Source of the DNA: Azospirillum brasilense
GTDB taxonomy: Bacteria > Pseudomonadota > Alphaproteobacteria > Azospirillales > Azospirillaceae
Reading direction: 5' to 3'
Length of the DNA stretch: 64,000 nucleotides
Assembly (NCBI RefSeq): GCF_007827815.1
Contig: NZ_VITH01000006.1
Location: 372,001-436,000 of the forward strand
The translations under genes and the position numbers were made by a program. The notes under the pieces are model-generated. The model was not told the DNA's origin and ran no database searches. It saw only the letters and a list, made by a program, of their open reading frames with translations. Shown piece by piece: positions 26,003 to 35,676 of the stretch (position 1 is its first letter; each line of letters opens with the position of its first letter).

Positions 26003-26086
26003 GGTGGTTGGGGCTCCGGAACGGGGAAAGGTCGGGGGGCAGTGTGCCCCGTGTGCTTTTGCCCGGATATCCGCTAGGTTTGCGCA

Positions 26087-27001
26087 ATGACTGTTCATAA
26101 ACAGACAGCCTCCCTCAATTGGGACGATCTGCGGATCTTCCTGGAGCTTGCCCGCACCGGCAGCCTGTCGGCGGCGGCGCGCGCGCTGCGGATCAGCCAC
26201 GCGACGGTCGGGCGCCGCGTCGCCGCGCTCGAGGAGGGGCTGGGCCGCCGTCTGGTGGAGCGGCGTGCCGACGGCTACGGCCTGACCACGGACGGCGAGG
26301 CGGTCTTCGCGCTGGCCGACGGGATGGACGAGCGCGCGCTGGCCATCCTGCGCCAAGCGTCGAGCCAGGGCGGGCACGAAGCCGGGCTGACCGGCACCGT
26401 CCGGCTGACCACCACCCCGGCCCTGGCCGACCGCTTCCTGATGCCGCGGCTGGGGCCGTTCCGCGCCCGCCATCCGGAGATCGATCTGGAGGTGATGGTG
26501 GACAACCGTTCGCTCAGCCTCGCGCGGCGGGAGGCCGACATCGCCATCCGGCTCGCCCGGCCGCAGCATGGCGACCTGATCGCGCGGCGGCTCGCCACCA
26601 TGGGCTACGGCCTGTTCACCGCCGCCGGTGCGCCCGACGCGGTGATCGGCTATGACGAGGCGCTGGCTGACTTGCCGGAGGCGGTCTGGCTGGCCCGCCA
26701 TATGGTTGGGCGCCGCGTCGCCTTCCGCTCCAACAGCCTGCAGACCCAGCTCGCGGCGGCGAAGGCGGGGTTCGGGGTGGCGCTGCTGCCCTTCTGGCTG
26801 GCGGCGGGGGAACCGGACTTGATGCCGGTGCCTGGTGAGGCGCCGCCGCTGGAGCGCGAGGTCTGGCTGGTGCTGCACCCGGACCTGCGCGACGTGCCGC
26901 GGGTGCGGGCGGTGATCGAGCATCTGGTCGTGCTGTTCACGGCGGAGTTCGCCGCTGCACCGGATCGTCAGAACTGCCAGTTCGCGGGGACCCAGGCGTA
27001 G
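26087..27001 (+). CDS. LysR-family transcriptional regulator
   Basis: 304 aa. HTH at residues 11-60 (NWDDLRIFLELARTGSLSAA, then HATVGRRVAALEEGLG), effector domain afterwards (GTVRLTTTPALADRFLMPRL). Divergent from the isochorismatase-like gene, the standard LysR-target layout. Its last 34 bp overlap the 3' end of the metallo-beta-lactamase-fold gene on the other strand, a tail-to-tail overlap without terminator space. Confidence 0.92.
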   Translation: MTVHKQTASLNWDDLRIFLELARTGSLSAAARALRISHATVGRRVAALEEGLGRRLVERRADGYGLTTDGEAVFALADGMDERALAILRQASSQGGHEAGLTGTVRLTTTPALADRFLMPRLGPFRARHPEIDLEVMVDNRSLSLARREADIAIRLARPQHGDLIARRLATMGYGLFTAAGAPDAVIGYDEALADLPEAVWLARHMVGRRVAFRSNSLQTQLAAAKAGFGVALLPFWLAAGEPDLMPVPGEAPPLEREVWLVLHPDLRDVPRVRAVIEHLVVLFTAEFAAAPDRQNCQFAGTQA

Positions 27002-27954
27002 CCGCCGTCGGTCTTGAGCATCCGTCCGAGGCCGGGAAACGGAAAATGGAAGCCCAGCACGGGGATGCGGTCGGCGGCGGCCCGGTCGAAGATGCGCCGG
27101 CGCGAGGCGAGCGCCGTGTCCTTGTCGCGATCGGGGCCGGGACGCCAGGGATTGTCGACGTTGACGACCGGGTGATAGGCGAGGTCGGCGGTCAGCAGCA
27201 GCTGGTCGTTTCCGGAATGGACAAGGAAGGTCGCCATGCCCGGCGTATGGCCGGAAGCGACGATCGTCGTGAGGCCCGGCACGATCTCGGCCCCGGCGTC
27301 ATAGAGTTCGACATCCTTCCCGACCGGTTCGAGGCTGCTCTTGATCGCGGCGGCGAAGCGCCGGCGGAAATCCTCCGGAACCGGCATGTAGGACAGATCC
27401 GGATCGTTGCGGACGAAGAAATCCCAGTCCGCCCGCGGCACGAAGACAGTGGCCCAGGGAAACGACTTGCCGCCGCTCGCGGTCCTGAGATTGCCGATGT
27501 GGTCGGGATGGGTGTGCGAGATCACGATGGCGTCGATGTCCGCGGGGCCGAGCCCGATCGCCGCGAGGTTCTGGAAGATCCGACCGCCGTTCGGCCCCAT
27601 CGTCGCGCCCGCGCCGGCCTCGACGAGGATCCGCCGTCCCCCGGTTTCGATCAGAAGGGTGTTCAGATTCAACGTCATGTGGTCCGTCGACAGGAAGGCG
27701 CGGCGCAGCACCTCCTGAAGCTCCGCTTCGGGGGCATCGCTGGCGTAGACGCGGGGCGGACCGCCGATCACGCCGTCGCTCAACACCGTCGCGCCGATGT
27801 CGCCGACGCGGAACCGGTAATGGCCGGCGTTGCCGCTCGCGGGGGATGGCGGCGATTGCGCCTCCGCGCCTCCGCCGCCGGCAACGAACAGGGTGGGAGC
27901 GCCGACGACCGCGGAAAGCATGATCGTGCGTCGGTTCAGGGTGAACGCGTTCAT
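26968..27954 (-). CDS. Exported metallo-beta-lactamase-fold hydrolase
   Basis: 328 aa. The N-terminus has a twin-arginine-like start (LNRRTIMLSAVVG) and a hydrophobic stretch to about residue 32, so export is likely. The metal motif SHTHPDHIGN puts H147, H149, D151 and H152 in place; later ligands are in SGHTPGMATF and LLTADLAYHP. Quorum-quenching lactonases and other small-molecule hydrolases have this layout; the substrate is unknown. ATG 27954 is chosen over an upstream extension of 39 Pro-rich residues. Divergent from LysR 28103. Confidence 0.88.
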   Translation of the reverse strand: MNAFTLNRRTIMLSAVVGAPTLFVAGGGGAEAQSPPSPASGNAGHYRFRVGDIGATVLSDGVIGGPPRVYASDAPEAELQEVLRRAFLSTDHMTLNLNTLLIETGGRRILVEAGAGATMGPNGGRIFQNLAAIGLGPADIDAIVISHTHPDHIGNLRTASGGKSFPWATVFVPRADWDFFVRNDPDLSYMPVPEDFRRRFAAAIKSSLEPVGKDVELYDAGAEIVPGLTTIVASGHTPGMATFLVHSGNDQLLLTADLAYHPVVNVDNPWRPGPDRDKDTALASRRRIFDRAAADRIPVLGFHFPFPGLGRMLKTDGGYAWVPANWQF

Positions 27955-27975
27955 CGCTGTTTCCTTCTGAGTTGG

Positions 27976-28014
27976 GCGCCCCTCCGCCGCTTCCGTCTGC
28001 GGTGGAGGGGGCGC
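27976..28014 (-). promoter_or_regulatory. Strong hairpin in the leader of the exported hydrolase gene
   Basis: A 15-bp near-perfect stem (27976-27990 with 27999-28014, one bulged base and one mismatch or wobble) with an 8-nt loop, 22 bp upstream of the ATG on the minus strand. It could be an mRNA leader structure or part of the divergent operator. No U-run follows. Confidence 0.4.
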
Positions 28015-28102
28015 GACAATCAACCGCAGATCGACCATGACACGGTGTGATTGCGCTGATAAGCTCGGCAAATCTGAGCAGCTTGATTAGGCCAGCTTTG
28101 CA

Positions 28103-29008
28103 ATGAACCCGATCCGCCTGGACAGCTTCGACGTGTTCGTGGCGATCGTGCGCTGTGGCGGCTTCCGCGCGGCGGCGTTCGAGCGGGGCGTCTCGTCATC
28201 GGCCTTGAGCCAGACGATGAACGCCCTGGAGGAGGCGCTCGGCATCCGGCTGCTCAACCGGACGACGCGGAGCGTGTCGCCGACGGAGGCCGGGCAGCGC
28301 CTGCTCGATCGCCTGGCCCCGGCCTTGAGCGACATCCAGCGCGCGATCGCCGAGGTCGACGAGCTGAGGGACAGCCCGTCGGGAACCTTGCGGATCAACG
28401 CGCCGGCCCCCGCCATCGACCATCTCCTCTGTCCGCTGGTGTTCGACTTCATGGACGCCTATCCCGAGGTGAAGATCGAGATCATCAGCGACGCGGCGGT
28501 GATCGACATCGTGGAGCAGGGATTCGACGCCGGCGTCCGCTTCGGCAAGCAGTTGGCGCAGGACATGATCGCGGTCCCCTTCGGGCCGTCGCTCCGATAC
28601 GCGATCATCGCCGCACCGGACTACATCGCCCGGCATGGGCGGCCGGAGACGCCGCACGCCCTGGTCGGCCATGACTGCATCCGGCGGCGGTTTCCCGGCG
28701 GCACCCTGGTCACCTGGCGGTTCGCCCAGGGGGACGAGGAGCTGGAGGTCACGCCGGCGGGACGCCTGACGGTCAGCACGGTGCACAACGAGCTTCAGGC
28801 CGCCCTGGCCGGCCGGGGCATCGCCCATGTCCTGGACGATTATGCGAAACCCCATGTCCACGACGGGCGGCTGGTGGAGCTTTTCCCGGACTGGAGCCCC
28901 ACCTTGCCGCATTGGTTCCTCTATTACCCCAACCGCCGCCTTCCCAGCGCGGCGATGCGGGCGTTCCTCGATCACATGAAAGGCTACGACTGGACGGCCG
29001 GCGGCTGA
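28103..29008 (+). CDS. LysR-family transcriptional regulator (CrgA-like)
   Basis: 301 aa. HTH at residues 5-60 (LDSFDVFVAIVRCGGFRAAA, then SSALSQTMNALEEALGIRLL, NRTTRSVSPTEAGQRLL) is typical of the CrgA/DmlR branch. The effector domain follows (SGTLRINAPAPAIDHLL). Divergent from the exported hydrolase gene, its probable target; the aldehyde oxidoreductase genes converge on it from the right. Confidence 0.92.
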   Translation: MNPIRLDSFDVFVAIVRCGGFRAAAFERGVSSSALSQTMNALEEALGIRLLNRTTRSVSPTEAGQRLLDRLAPALSDIQRAIAEVDELRDSPSGTLRINAPAPAIDHLLCPLVFDFMDAYPEVKIEIISDAAVIDIVEQGFDAGVRFGKQLAQDMIAVPFGPSLRYAIIAAPDYIARHGRPETPHALVGHDCIRRRFPGGTLVTWRFAQGDEELEVTPAGRLTVSTVHNELQAALAGRGIAHVLDDYAKPHVHDGRLVELFPDWSPTLPHWFLYYPNRRLPSAAMRAFLDHMKGYDWTAGG

Positions 29009-29053
29009 ACGGAGGGTTTTTGCGCGCCGGCCCGGGCGGTTGGGCGAGGGGAG

Positions 29054-31234
29054 CTAGAGCAGGTCCTCGATGCGGATCGGCAGATGCCGGATGCGCTTTC
29101 CGGTCGCGTGGTGGACGGCGTTGACGATGGCGGCGGCGGCGCCGACCATGGCCACCTCGCCGAGCCCCTTGACGCCCGATATGTTCAATCGGTTGTCCGG
29201 CTCGTCGATGAAATCCACGTCGATGGCGCCGATGTCGGCGTTGACCGGCACCACATACTCCGCAAGGTCGTTGTTGAGGACGCCGCCGAACCGCGGATCG
29301 CTTTCGGCGGTTTCGCGCAGGGCGGCGCCGATGCCCCAGACCACGCCGCCGCGGACCTGGCTTTCCGCCGTGCGGCGGTTCATGACCCGCCCGCAATCGG
29401 CGACGCTGACCACCCGCCGAACGCGCACGCGCCGCGTCGACGGCTCGACATGGACCTCGGCGAAATGCGCGATCCAGCTGAAGGCCAGGAAGTCGGGGTA
29501 TTCGGGACCGGTCACCACGGGCATGCCCCGGCGCAGCTGCTCGATCGCCTGCCGGTCCTTGCCGAGCGGCAGGGTGTCCACCGACACCTCCAGAAAGGGG
29601 CGCCGGGTCCGGGCGAGCTGGGCATGAACGGGCTCGTCCGTCAGCGCCGCCCCGGTCAATTGGGCCAGTTCCTCGCGCAGCTTCAAGGCGGCGGCCCGCG
29701 CCGCCGGCGCCGCGCTTCCGGCACCCCAGGAGCCCGCGGTGAGGTGCTGGGGGGCGTGGCCGGTGTCGCCGATCCGGATGTCGAGCTTGCCGGGGTCCAC
29801 GCCGAGAACCTCGATCAGCTCCGCGGCGATGACGCTGCGCAGCCCCTGTCCCATTTCATGGCCGGACGTCGCAATTCGGCATTGGCCGTTGGCCGAGAGG
29901 CGGAGCGTGGTGACCGAGGGCGTCATCGCCGCCTTGTAGCTGCCGCAGGCGACGCCGAGGCCGATGCGGTCGCCGTTGGCGGCGACCAGGGCGCCGGGCT
30001 CGCTCGTCCATCGGTCCCAGCCGAACAGCGCGGCCCCGCGCGTCAGGCAGGCGGCGAGATGGCGCGAGGAGAAGGGCTTGCCGGTGAGCGGATCACGCTG
30101 GGTGTCGTTGGCGAGGCGCAGCGCGACGGGGTCCATGCCGAGCGCCCCGGCGAGTTCGTCGATCGCGCATTCGGTGGCGTAGCTGGCCGGATGCTCGTGC
30201 GGGGCGCGCTGGTGCCCGGGGGTCTGGGTGTCGACCCGGACGATGCGCTCGCGTCCCAGCCACGCGCCATAGCCATACAGGCGCGGTGGATTGGCGCCGT
30301 GATCGCTGGCGAAGCCGTCATACCGGCTGTTCTGCTGCACCGTTTCGTAGATGCCGGCGAGCAGGCGGCCATCGCCGTCCGCGGCAAGCCGGACGCGATG
30401 CCGGCTGTGCGGGCGATAGGACGCGGTGTGGAACAGCTGGCCCCGCGGCATGACGAGCTTGACCGGGCGGCGCAGCAGCAGGGCGGCGCTCGCCACCAGC
30501 ACGCTCTGCTCCTGGACGCCGTTCTTCTGGCCGAACCCCCCGCCCGTGTAGGGGCTGACACCGCGCAGCGCCTGCGGCTCCATCCCCATCATGCCGGCCA
30601 GACCGCCGGCAAAGGCCGCGGCGGACTGCGTTCCCTCGTAAATCCGCAGCGTGCCGTCCTCGAACGCGGCGGTGGTCGAGATCAGCTCGATGGGGTTGTG
30701 ATGCTGCTGGGGGTGTCGATACTCCACATCGACGATATGGGCGGCGTTGGCGAAAGCCGCCTCGGCGTCGCCGGACGCCTGCTGGCTGACGGGCTCCGGC
30801 TCCGGGGTGGCAAGGCTGTCGTCCATTTCCGCGCTGAACGGTTCCTCGGCGTAGCGCACCGTCACGGCTTCGGCGCCTTCGACCGCCGCCTCCAGCGTTT
30901 CGGCGACCACCAGGGCGACCGGCTCACCCCGATGGCGGACCTGCGGGCCGATCATGGGCTGGTAGCCTTTTCCCGGCTGTCCATAGGCGCCGCGGGCTGC
31001 GGGCGTCGTCCGGATCTGTGCGAAATCACCATGGGTGAAGACGCGCACGACACCCGGAACCGCCACGGCCGCAGCGGTGTCGATGGACAGAATTTGCCCC
31101 TTGGCGATCGTCGCGGGCACGGTCATCGCGTGGAGCAGCCCCGGAAAGGGCTGGTCGGCGGCGTACAGCGCACGGCCGAGCACCTTCTCGTGGGCATCGA
31201 TCCGGGGGCGGTCGGCGTTGCGGCTCGGCGTCAT
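29054..31234 (-). CDS. paoC: Aldehyde oxidoreductase molybdenum subunit, PaoC type
   Basis: 726 aa. Xanthine-oxidase-family large subunit binding the molybdenum cofactor (MCD in E. coli PaoABC). The catalytic glutamate is predicted at E693 in SGVKGLGEVAMVG (E. coli PaoC uses E692). Conserved SPYTGGGFGQKNGVQEQS and SGHEMGQGLRSV are present. There is no signal peptide; like PaoC it should be exported through Tat as a passenger of PaoA. Its start overlaps the FAD-subunit stop by 4 bp. No PaoD/XdhC-type maturation factor is adjacent. Confidence 0.93.
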   Translation of the reverse strand: MTPSRNADRPRIDAHEKVLGRALYAADQPFPGLLHAMTVPATIAKGQILSIDTAAAVAVPGVVRVFTHGDFAQIRTTPAARGAYGQPGKGYQPMIGPQVRHRGEPVALVVAETLEAAVEGAEAVTVRYAEEPFSAEMDDSLATPEPEPVSQQASGDAEAAFANAAHIVDVEYRHPQQHHNPIELISTTAAFEDGTLRIYEGTQSAAAFAGGLAGMMGMEPQALRGVSPYTGGGFGQKNGVQEQSVLVASAALLLRRPVKLVMPRGQLFHTASYRPHSRHRVRLAADGDGRLLAGIYETVQQNSRYDGFASDHGANPPRLYGYGAWLGRERIVRVDTQTPGHQRAPHEHPASYATECAIDELAGALGMDPVALRLANDTQRDPLTGKPFSSRHLAACLTRGAALFGWDRWTSEPGALVAANGDRIGLGVACGSYKAAMTPSVTTLRLSANGQCRIATSGHEMGQGLRSVIAAELIEVLGVDPGKLDIRIGDTGHAPQHLTAGSWGAGSAAPAARAAALKLREELAQLTGAALTDEPVHAQLARTRRPFLEVSVDTLPLGKDRQAIEQLRRGMPVVTGPEYPDFLAFSWIAHFAEVHVEPSTRRVRVRRVVSVADCGRVMNRRTAESQVRGGVVWGIGAALRETAESDPRFGGVLNNDLAEYVVPVNADIGAIDVDFIDEPDNRLNISGVKGLGEVAMVGAAAAIVNAVHHATGKRIRHLPIRIEDLL

Positions 31235-32232
31235 TGACTCTTGCTCCCGGCGGTGATGAGGGCGTCGGCGAGGGTCCGTGCGCCGAGTTCGATCTTGAAC
31301 GCGTTGTGGCGGCCGGCGCGGGCGTCGGCGAAGGCCGCTGTGGCCGCCGCCAAGGCTCCCTCGCGATCGAGCGTGCGACCGCGCAGGAAAGCCTCGGCCG
31401 CGCGGGCGCGCCACGGCACGGTGGCCACTCCGCCGAGCGCCACATGCGCCTGCCCCACGCGGTCTCCGTCCATCTCCAGCGCCACCGCGGCGGAAACCAG
31501 CGCGAAGGCGTAGGATTCGCGGTCGCGCACTTTGAGATAGACGGAGTTCCGGCCGGCGGCGGTCTTCGGCACCGCGATGCCGGTGACGATCTCTTCGCGG
31601 CCGATGGTGAATTCGAGATGAGGGGTCTGGCTGGGCGGCCGGTAGAGTTCGGAAATCGGGATCACCCGCGTTCCGTCGCGGCCCTGCAGCTCGATCGTGG
31701 CATCCATCGCCATCAGGGCAACCGGCCAGTCTCCGGGCGACACGGCGTTGCACGCCTCGCTCGCCCCCAGCACCGCCTGCGACCGGTCCAGCCCGCCAAG
31801 CGCGGCGCAGCCGGAGCCCGGCTCGCGCTTGTTGCACGGGTAGGTGCCGTTCACGCCGTTCCTGAAATAGGGGCAGCGCGTCCGTTGAAGCAGGTTGCCG
31901 CCGACGGTCGCCATGTTGCGCAGTTGCTGGGACGCGGCCTTCGACAGGCTCTCCGCCAGCACCAGATAATCGCGGCTCACCACCGGATCCTCGGCGACAT
32001 TCGCCATCAGCGCGGCACCACCGAAAAACAGCCGGTCGCCGTCGGTGTCGATCCGGTCGGCGCCTTCCAGATCGGCGATGTCGATCAGATGCGCCGGCCG
32101 CTCGATGCCGAGCTTCATCAGGTCGTAGAGATTGGTGCCCCCGGCGATGTAGCGGGCGCCGTCGCCGGCCGCGACGAAGGCATCGATCGCTTCACGGGCC
32201 GTCCCGGCGCGGACGTAGGACAAAGGCTTCAT
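31231..32232 (-). CDS. paoB: Aldehyde oxidoreductase FAD subunit, PaoB type
   Basis: 333 aa. FAD-binding fold of the CoxM/XdhB family: ARYIAGGTNLYDLMKLGIER for the pyrophosphate and ASQQLRNMATVGGNLLQRTR. A cluster RCPYFRNGVNGTYPCNKR followed by GSGCAALGG supplies four cysteines matching the unusual extra [4Fe-4S] site of PaoB. It transfers electrons from PaoA clusters to the acceptor. Three base pairs separate it from paoA. Confidence 0.93.
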   Translation of the reverse strand: MKPLSYVRAGTAREAIDAFVAAGDGARYIAGGTNLYDLMKLGIERPAHLIDIADLEGADRIDTDGDRLFFGGAALMANVAEDPVVSRDYLVLAESLSKAASQQLRNMATVGGNLLQRTRCPYFRNGVNGTYPCNKREPGSGCAALGGLDRSQAVLGASEACNAVSPGDWPVALMAMDATIELQGRDGTRVIPISELYRPPSQTPHLEFTIGREEIVTGIAVPKTAAGRNSVYLKVRDRESYAFALVSAAVALEMDGDRVGQAHVALGGVATVPWRARAAEAFLRGRTLDREGALAAATAAFADARAGRHNAFKIELGARTLADALITAGSKSQ

Positions 32233-32235
32233 GGC

Positions 32236-32856
32236 TCAGCTCCTCTCGATCTGGGGAGCGGCCTGCTCGATCGCCGCGACGATGCCGACATAGGCGCCGC
32301 AGCGGCAGATGTTCCCGCTCATGTACTCCTTGATCTGCTCCGGCGTCGTGGCGTGCCCCTCCTTGACGCAGGCGATCGCGGCCATGATCTGGCCCGGCGT
32401 GCAGTACCCGCATTGCAAGGCGTCGTGGTCGATGAAGGCCTGCTGCATGGGATGAAGACCGTCCGCCCCGGCGATGCCTTCGATCGTCGTCACGTCACGG
32501 CCGTGGGCTTTGGCGGCCATGGTCAGGCAGGAGGCGATCCGGCGGCCGTTCATGTGGACGGTGCAGGCGCCGCATTGGCCGTGATCGCAGCCCTTCTTCG
32601 CGCCGACGAGGCCCAGCCGTTCGCGCAGCAGGTCCAGCAAGGACGCCCGCGCATCGATGTCCAGCGCCGCCGGACGGCCGTTGACGCGGAAGGAGACAGG
32701 GACGGTCACGCCGTTCTCCGGCGAGGGCTGCGGGCCGGCCTGTTGGGCGAGCCCGGTGGTCGGCAACATCGCTCCGCTCAAGGAGATGATGGTCCCGGCC
32801 TTCAGAACCCGCCGGCGGGTGGTTTCGAGACGGTGCTTGCCTTGTGAGTTCGGCAT
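32236..32856 (-). CDS. paoA: Aldehyde oxidoreductase [2Fe-2S] subunit, Tat-exported, PaoA type
   Basis: 206 aa. Twin-arginine signal ([18 protein letters not shown]), cleavage probably after TGLAQQA. Two [2Fe-2S] sites: C90/C95/C98/C110 ([12 protein letters not shown]) and C149/C152/C184/C186 ([16 protein letters not shown]). ATG 32856 has GAGGGAG just upstream. First gene of the paoABC operon; the complex should detoxify aldehydes in the periplasm. Confidence 0.94.
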   Translation of the reverse strand: MPNSQGKHRLETTRRRVLKAGTIISLSGAMLPTTGLAQQAGPQPSPENGVTVPVSFRVNGRPAALDIDARASLLDLLRERLGLVGAKKGCDHGQCGACTVHMNGRRIASCLTMAAKAHGRDVTTIEGIAGADGLHPMQQAFIDHDALQCGYCTPGQIMAAIACVKEGHATTPEQIKEYMSGNICRCGAYVGIVAAIEQAAPQIERS

Positions 32857-33290
32857 CTGAACTCCCTCGATGATGGCATCATGGTGATCGCCGGCCGCGT
32901 GCGGGACAGGGGCCGTGGGATCGCAGAGCAATGAGAATGGTTCGCGACCACCGGGAGAATAAGGCGCGTTGTCCTGAGCGGACTGGTAAGCTGTTCTTTG
33001 CAATTGACGATGAGTCCCCGCGGAAGCGGGGGAGGCCAAGCCAGCTTGGAAAGGGTGCCTCGCGCGATGCGATCACCACCGAATTCCTATTTTCGATCAA
33101 TGGCATAGGCACTAGGGGTGCCAGTGTCGGAAGTTGCCGTGAAGCGGGCTTCTCCACCCTGTTCAGCAAAAGGCCGCAGCGGCAGGCCTGTTCCGGTGAC
33201 CATGGATGGGATGATCACATTCGTGTGATGAGGCCGGCGTCGCCGGTTGACTCCCAGCAATCCATACGGCAGATTGTCAACAATCGACTG
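32857..33290. other. Divergent control region paoA / gntR
   Basis: 434 bp with no convincing gene. The right end holds the palindrome at 33272-33285. An open frame continues upstream from the GntR gene to 32931 but its translation is unlike any GntR N-terminus, so it is treated as noncoding. Confidence 0.5.
33272..33285. promoter_or_regulatory. Palindrome before gntR (candidate operator)
   Basis: GATTGTCAACAATC, 6-bp perfect arms around CA, 5 bp before the chosen GntR start. It contains GT-N2-AC, close to the FadR-subfamily core GT-N3-AC. Position suits autorepression and control of the adjoining ABC operon. Confidence 0.5.
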
Positions 33291-34013
33291 ATGACGGTGG
33301 ACGGAATGACCAAGGGCAGGGCAGGGGAAGCGGTTTTGGCGCGGGTGCCGAAATCGACCTTTCGCGCCCACATCGCGGATGGGTTGCGGGCCGCGATCCT
33401 GAATGGCGACATCGAGCCGGGGGCCCAACTCGTCGAGACCGCGCTGGCCGAACAATTCGGGGTCAGCCGCGGCCCCTTGCGCGAGGCCATGCGGCAGCTC
33501 ATCGACGAGGGGCTGCTGGTTGCCGTGCCCTACACCGGGACGCACGTCGTCGGTCTGTCGGTCGATGACGTGCGCGAGATCTATTCGATGCGCGTCACCC
33601 TGGAGATCTTCGCCTTCGAGCAGATCTGGGCGCGGCGCGAGCCGGCGTTCCGCCAAGGTCTGGTCGCCCGCCACGACGCGCTCACCGCCTGCATCGACGC
33701 CGAGGACGATGCCGCCAGCATCGTCGCCGAGCTGCAGCTGCACGGCTTCGTCTATGAGGCGACCGGGCACAAGCTGCTGATCAGGACCTGGGAAAGCATC
33801 CGCGGACGCCTGCAGCTCTATTGGGCGGCGCACCACCGGGCGCACGGCATCCGCGGGCCGCGCCGCGACGGCCACGACCGCTATGTGGCGATGGCGCTCG
33901 CCGACGACTTCGATGCGCTGAAGGCTGAAATCACCGACCACATGGCCCGCGGCGGCCAGCAGACCGAGGCGTTCCTGCGCAACCGGGAGGCCGGTGCCGT
34001 TCAAGGCCCCTGA
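33291..34013 (+). CDS. GntR-family regulator (FadR subfamily)
   Basis: 240 aa. Winged HTH at about 20-90 (FRAHIADGLRAAILNGDIEP, then LAEQFGVSRGPLREAMRQLI), followed by an all-helical FCD ligand domain (EIYSMRVTLEIFAFEQIWAR). Start 33291 is chosen; ATG 33306 (MTKGRAG) is an alternative with a weak GGTGGA upstream. It lies 42 bp before the ABC transporter operon on the same strand and probably controls it in response to an amino acid or related acid. Confidence 0.9.
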   Translation: MTVDGMTKGRAGEAVLARVPKSTFRAHIADGLRAAILNGDIEPGAQLVETALAEQFGVSRGPLREAMRQLIDEGLLVAVPYTGTHVVGLSVDDVREIYSMRVTLEIFAFEQIWARREPAFRQGLVARHDALTACIDAEDDAASIVAELQLHGFVYEATGHKLLIRTWESIRGRLQLYWAAHHRAHGIRGPRRDGHDRYVAMALADDFDALKAEITDHMARGGQQTEAFLRNREAGAVQGP

Positions 34014-34055
34014 CCGGACCCATAAAAGACGACGCACAGACAGAGGAGGCTTACG

Positions 34056-34907
34056 ATGACCATCAACCGGGGGACCATCGACCGCAGGACCCTGCTCGGC
34101 CTTGCCGCGGCCGCCGCTGTGGGACTGTCGGCTCTGCCGGCGCTCGCCGCTTCGCCCTCCACGCTGGACCGGGTCAAGGAGAGCAAGCGGCTGCGCATCG
34201 GCGTGACCTCCGCCGAACCGTGGTTCTTCAAGGACCCGATGACCGAGACCTGGACCGGCGTCGGCGTGGCGATGGGCCAGCGGCTGGCCGCCAGCCTCGG
34301 CGCCACCCTGGTTCCGGTGGAGACGACCTGGGCCAACGCGGTGGGAGCGCTGCAGGCCGACCAGATCGACCTGATGTTCGTCCTCGACCCGACCGAGGAG
34401 CGCCGCAAGGCCATCGACTTCCCCGAATCACCGCTGTTCTACTACGCCATGGGCGCCCTGGTCGCCGCCGACTCACCTATCAAGGCCTGGGCGGACATCG
34501 ACAAGCCGGGGCTGCGCATCGGCGTGACGCTGGGCACCTCGCTCGACAAGAACGTCACGGCGATGGTGAAGCAGGCGGCCATCAACCGCTTCTCCAACAA
34601 CGACGAGACCATCGCGGCCTTCGCGGCCAAGCGCATCGACGTCGCCGTCCAGTTCCATCCGGCGCTGGTCGTCCAGCAGACCCGCCTGCGCCTGGGCAAG
34701 GTCATCCTGCCGGAGCCGGTGGAACCGGTGGCGACCAGCGTCGGCCTGCGCAAGGAGGAGAATCCGGCCTTCCGCGACTGGCTGGACGGGCAGCTCAAGA
34801 CCCTCTACGCCGAGGGCGTCCCCGATCAGGTGTTCGCCGCCTACCTGAAGTCCAAGAACGTCGACGCGTCGAAGATCCCGGGCCTGATCAAGGAAGCCTG
34901 GCGCTGA
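34056..34907 (+). CDS. Amino-acid ABC transporter substrate-binding protein
   Basis: 283 aa. Signal sequence to about residue 32 with a twin-arginine-like IDRRTLLGLA, cleaved near LPALAAS. Family 3 periplasmic binding fold (SKRLRIGVTSAEPWFF, then GTSLDKNV). It lacks the usual Arg-rich amino-acid pocket motif in an obvious form, so the ligand is open. GAGGAGG-like SD upstream of ATG. Followed by two permeases and an ATPase. Confidence 0.9.
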   Translation: MTINRGTIDRRTLLGLAAAAAVGLSALPALAASPSTLDRVKESKRLRIGVTSAEPWFFKDPMTETWTGVGVAMGQRLAASLGATLVPVETTWANAVGALQADQIDLMFVLDPTEERRKAIDFPESPLFYYAMGALVAADSPIKAWADIDKPGLRIGVTLGTSLDKNVTAMVKQAAINRFSNNDETIAAFAAKRIDVAVQFHPALVVQQTRLRLGKVILPEPVEPVATSVGLRKEENPAFRDWLDGQLKTLYAEGVPDQVFAAYLKSKNVDASKIPGLIKEAWR

Positions 34908-34998
34908 CCGTCCGAGGCGGCGGAGCGGGTCCGCCCCGCCGCCGTCCCGCTCCGCATCGGGCCGCAAGCCGCGCAAAGGACAGCGACAAGGACGCCGC

Positions 34999-35664
34999 AT
35001 GACCTACCAATGGGATTTCTCGCCGGTCCTTATGAGATGGCCGCTGCTGCTCGACGGTCTGTTGAACACGGTCAAGATCGCGGCCATCGCCATACTCTTC
35101 GGCGTCATGGTCGGGCTGGTTCTGGCGCTGCTGCGGCTGTCGCCGCGGCGGTACCTGCGCCTTCCGGCGGCGGTCTTCGTCGAGTTCTACCGCAACACGC
35201 CGCCCATCGTGCATTTCTTCTGGTTCTTCTATGCCCTGCCGGTGGTGCTCAACATCAGCCTCGACCCGCTGGTCGCCGCCGTGCTCGCCCTGTCCACACA
35301 GTCCGGCGCCTTCTATGCCGAGGTGTTCCGTGGCGGCATCCAATCCATCGAGCGCGGCCAGTGGGAAGGGGCGAGGGCGCTGGGCATGTCCCACACCCAG
35401 CTGATGCGGCGCATCGTGCTGCCCCAGGCGGCGACGCGCATGATCGCTCCCTTCGTCGAGCGTTCCTTCGAGCTGATCAAGACCACGGCGCTCGCCTCCA
35501 CCCTGGCCTATGGCGAGCTCCTCTATCAGGCGATGATGGTGAACAGCGAGACCTTCCGGCCGCTGGAAGTCTACACCGCGGTGGCTCTGCTCTATCTGGT
35601 CCTGCTGGTCTCCTGCAGCGCTCTGGCCCGCCTCGCCGAGGCGCGGCTGGTCGCCTACCGCTGA
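34999..35664 (+). CDS. Amino-acid ABC transporter permease 1
   Basis: 221 aa, HisM/GlnP family with about five helices. The EAA loop contacting the ATPase is EGARALGMSHTQLMRRIVLP. EFYRNTPPIVHFFWFFYALP near residue 60-80 is typical of polar amino-acid permeases. It would pair with permease 2, encoded 12 bp downstream. Confidence 0.93.
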   Translation: MTYQWDFSPVLMRWPLLLDGLLNTVKIAAIAILFGVMVGLVLALLRLSPRRYLRLPAAVFVEFYRNTPPIVHFFWFFYALPVVLNISLDPLVAAVLALSTQSGAFYAEVFRGGIQSIERGQWEGARALGMSHTQLMRRIVLPQAATRMIAPFVERSFELIKTTALASTLAYGELLYQAMMVNSETFRPLEVYTAVALLYLVLLVSCSALARLAEARLVAYR

Positions 35665-35676
35665 GGGGGCGGCGCG

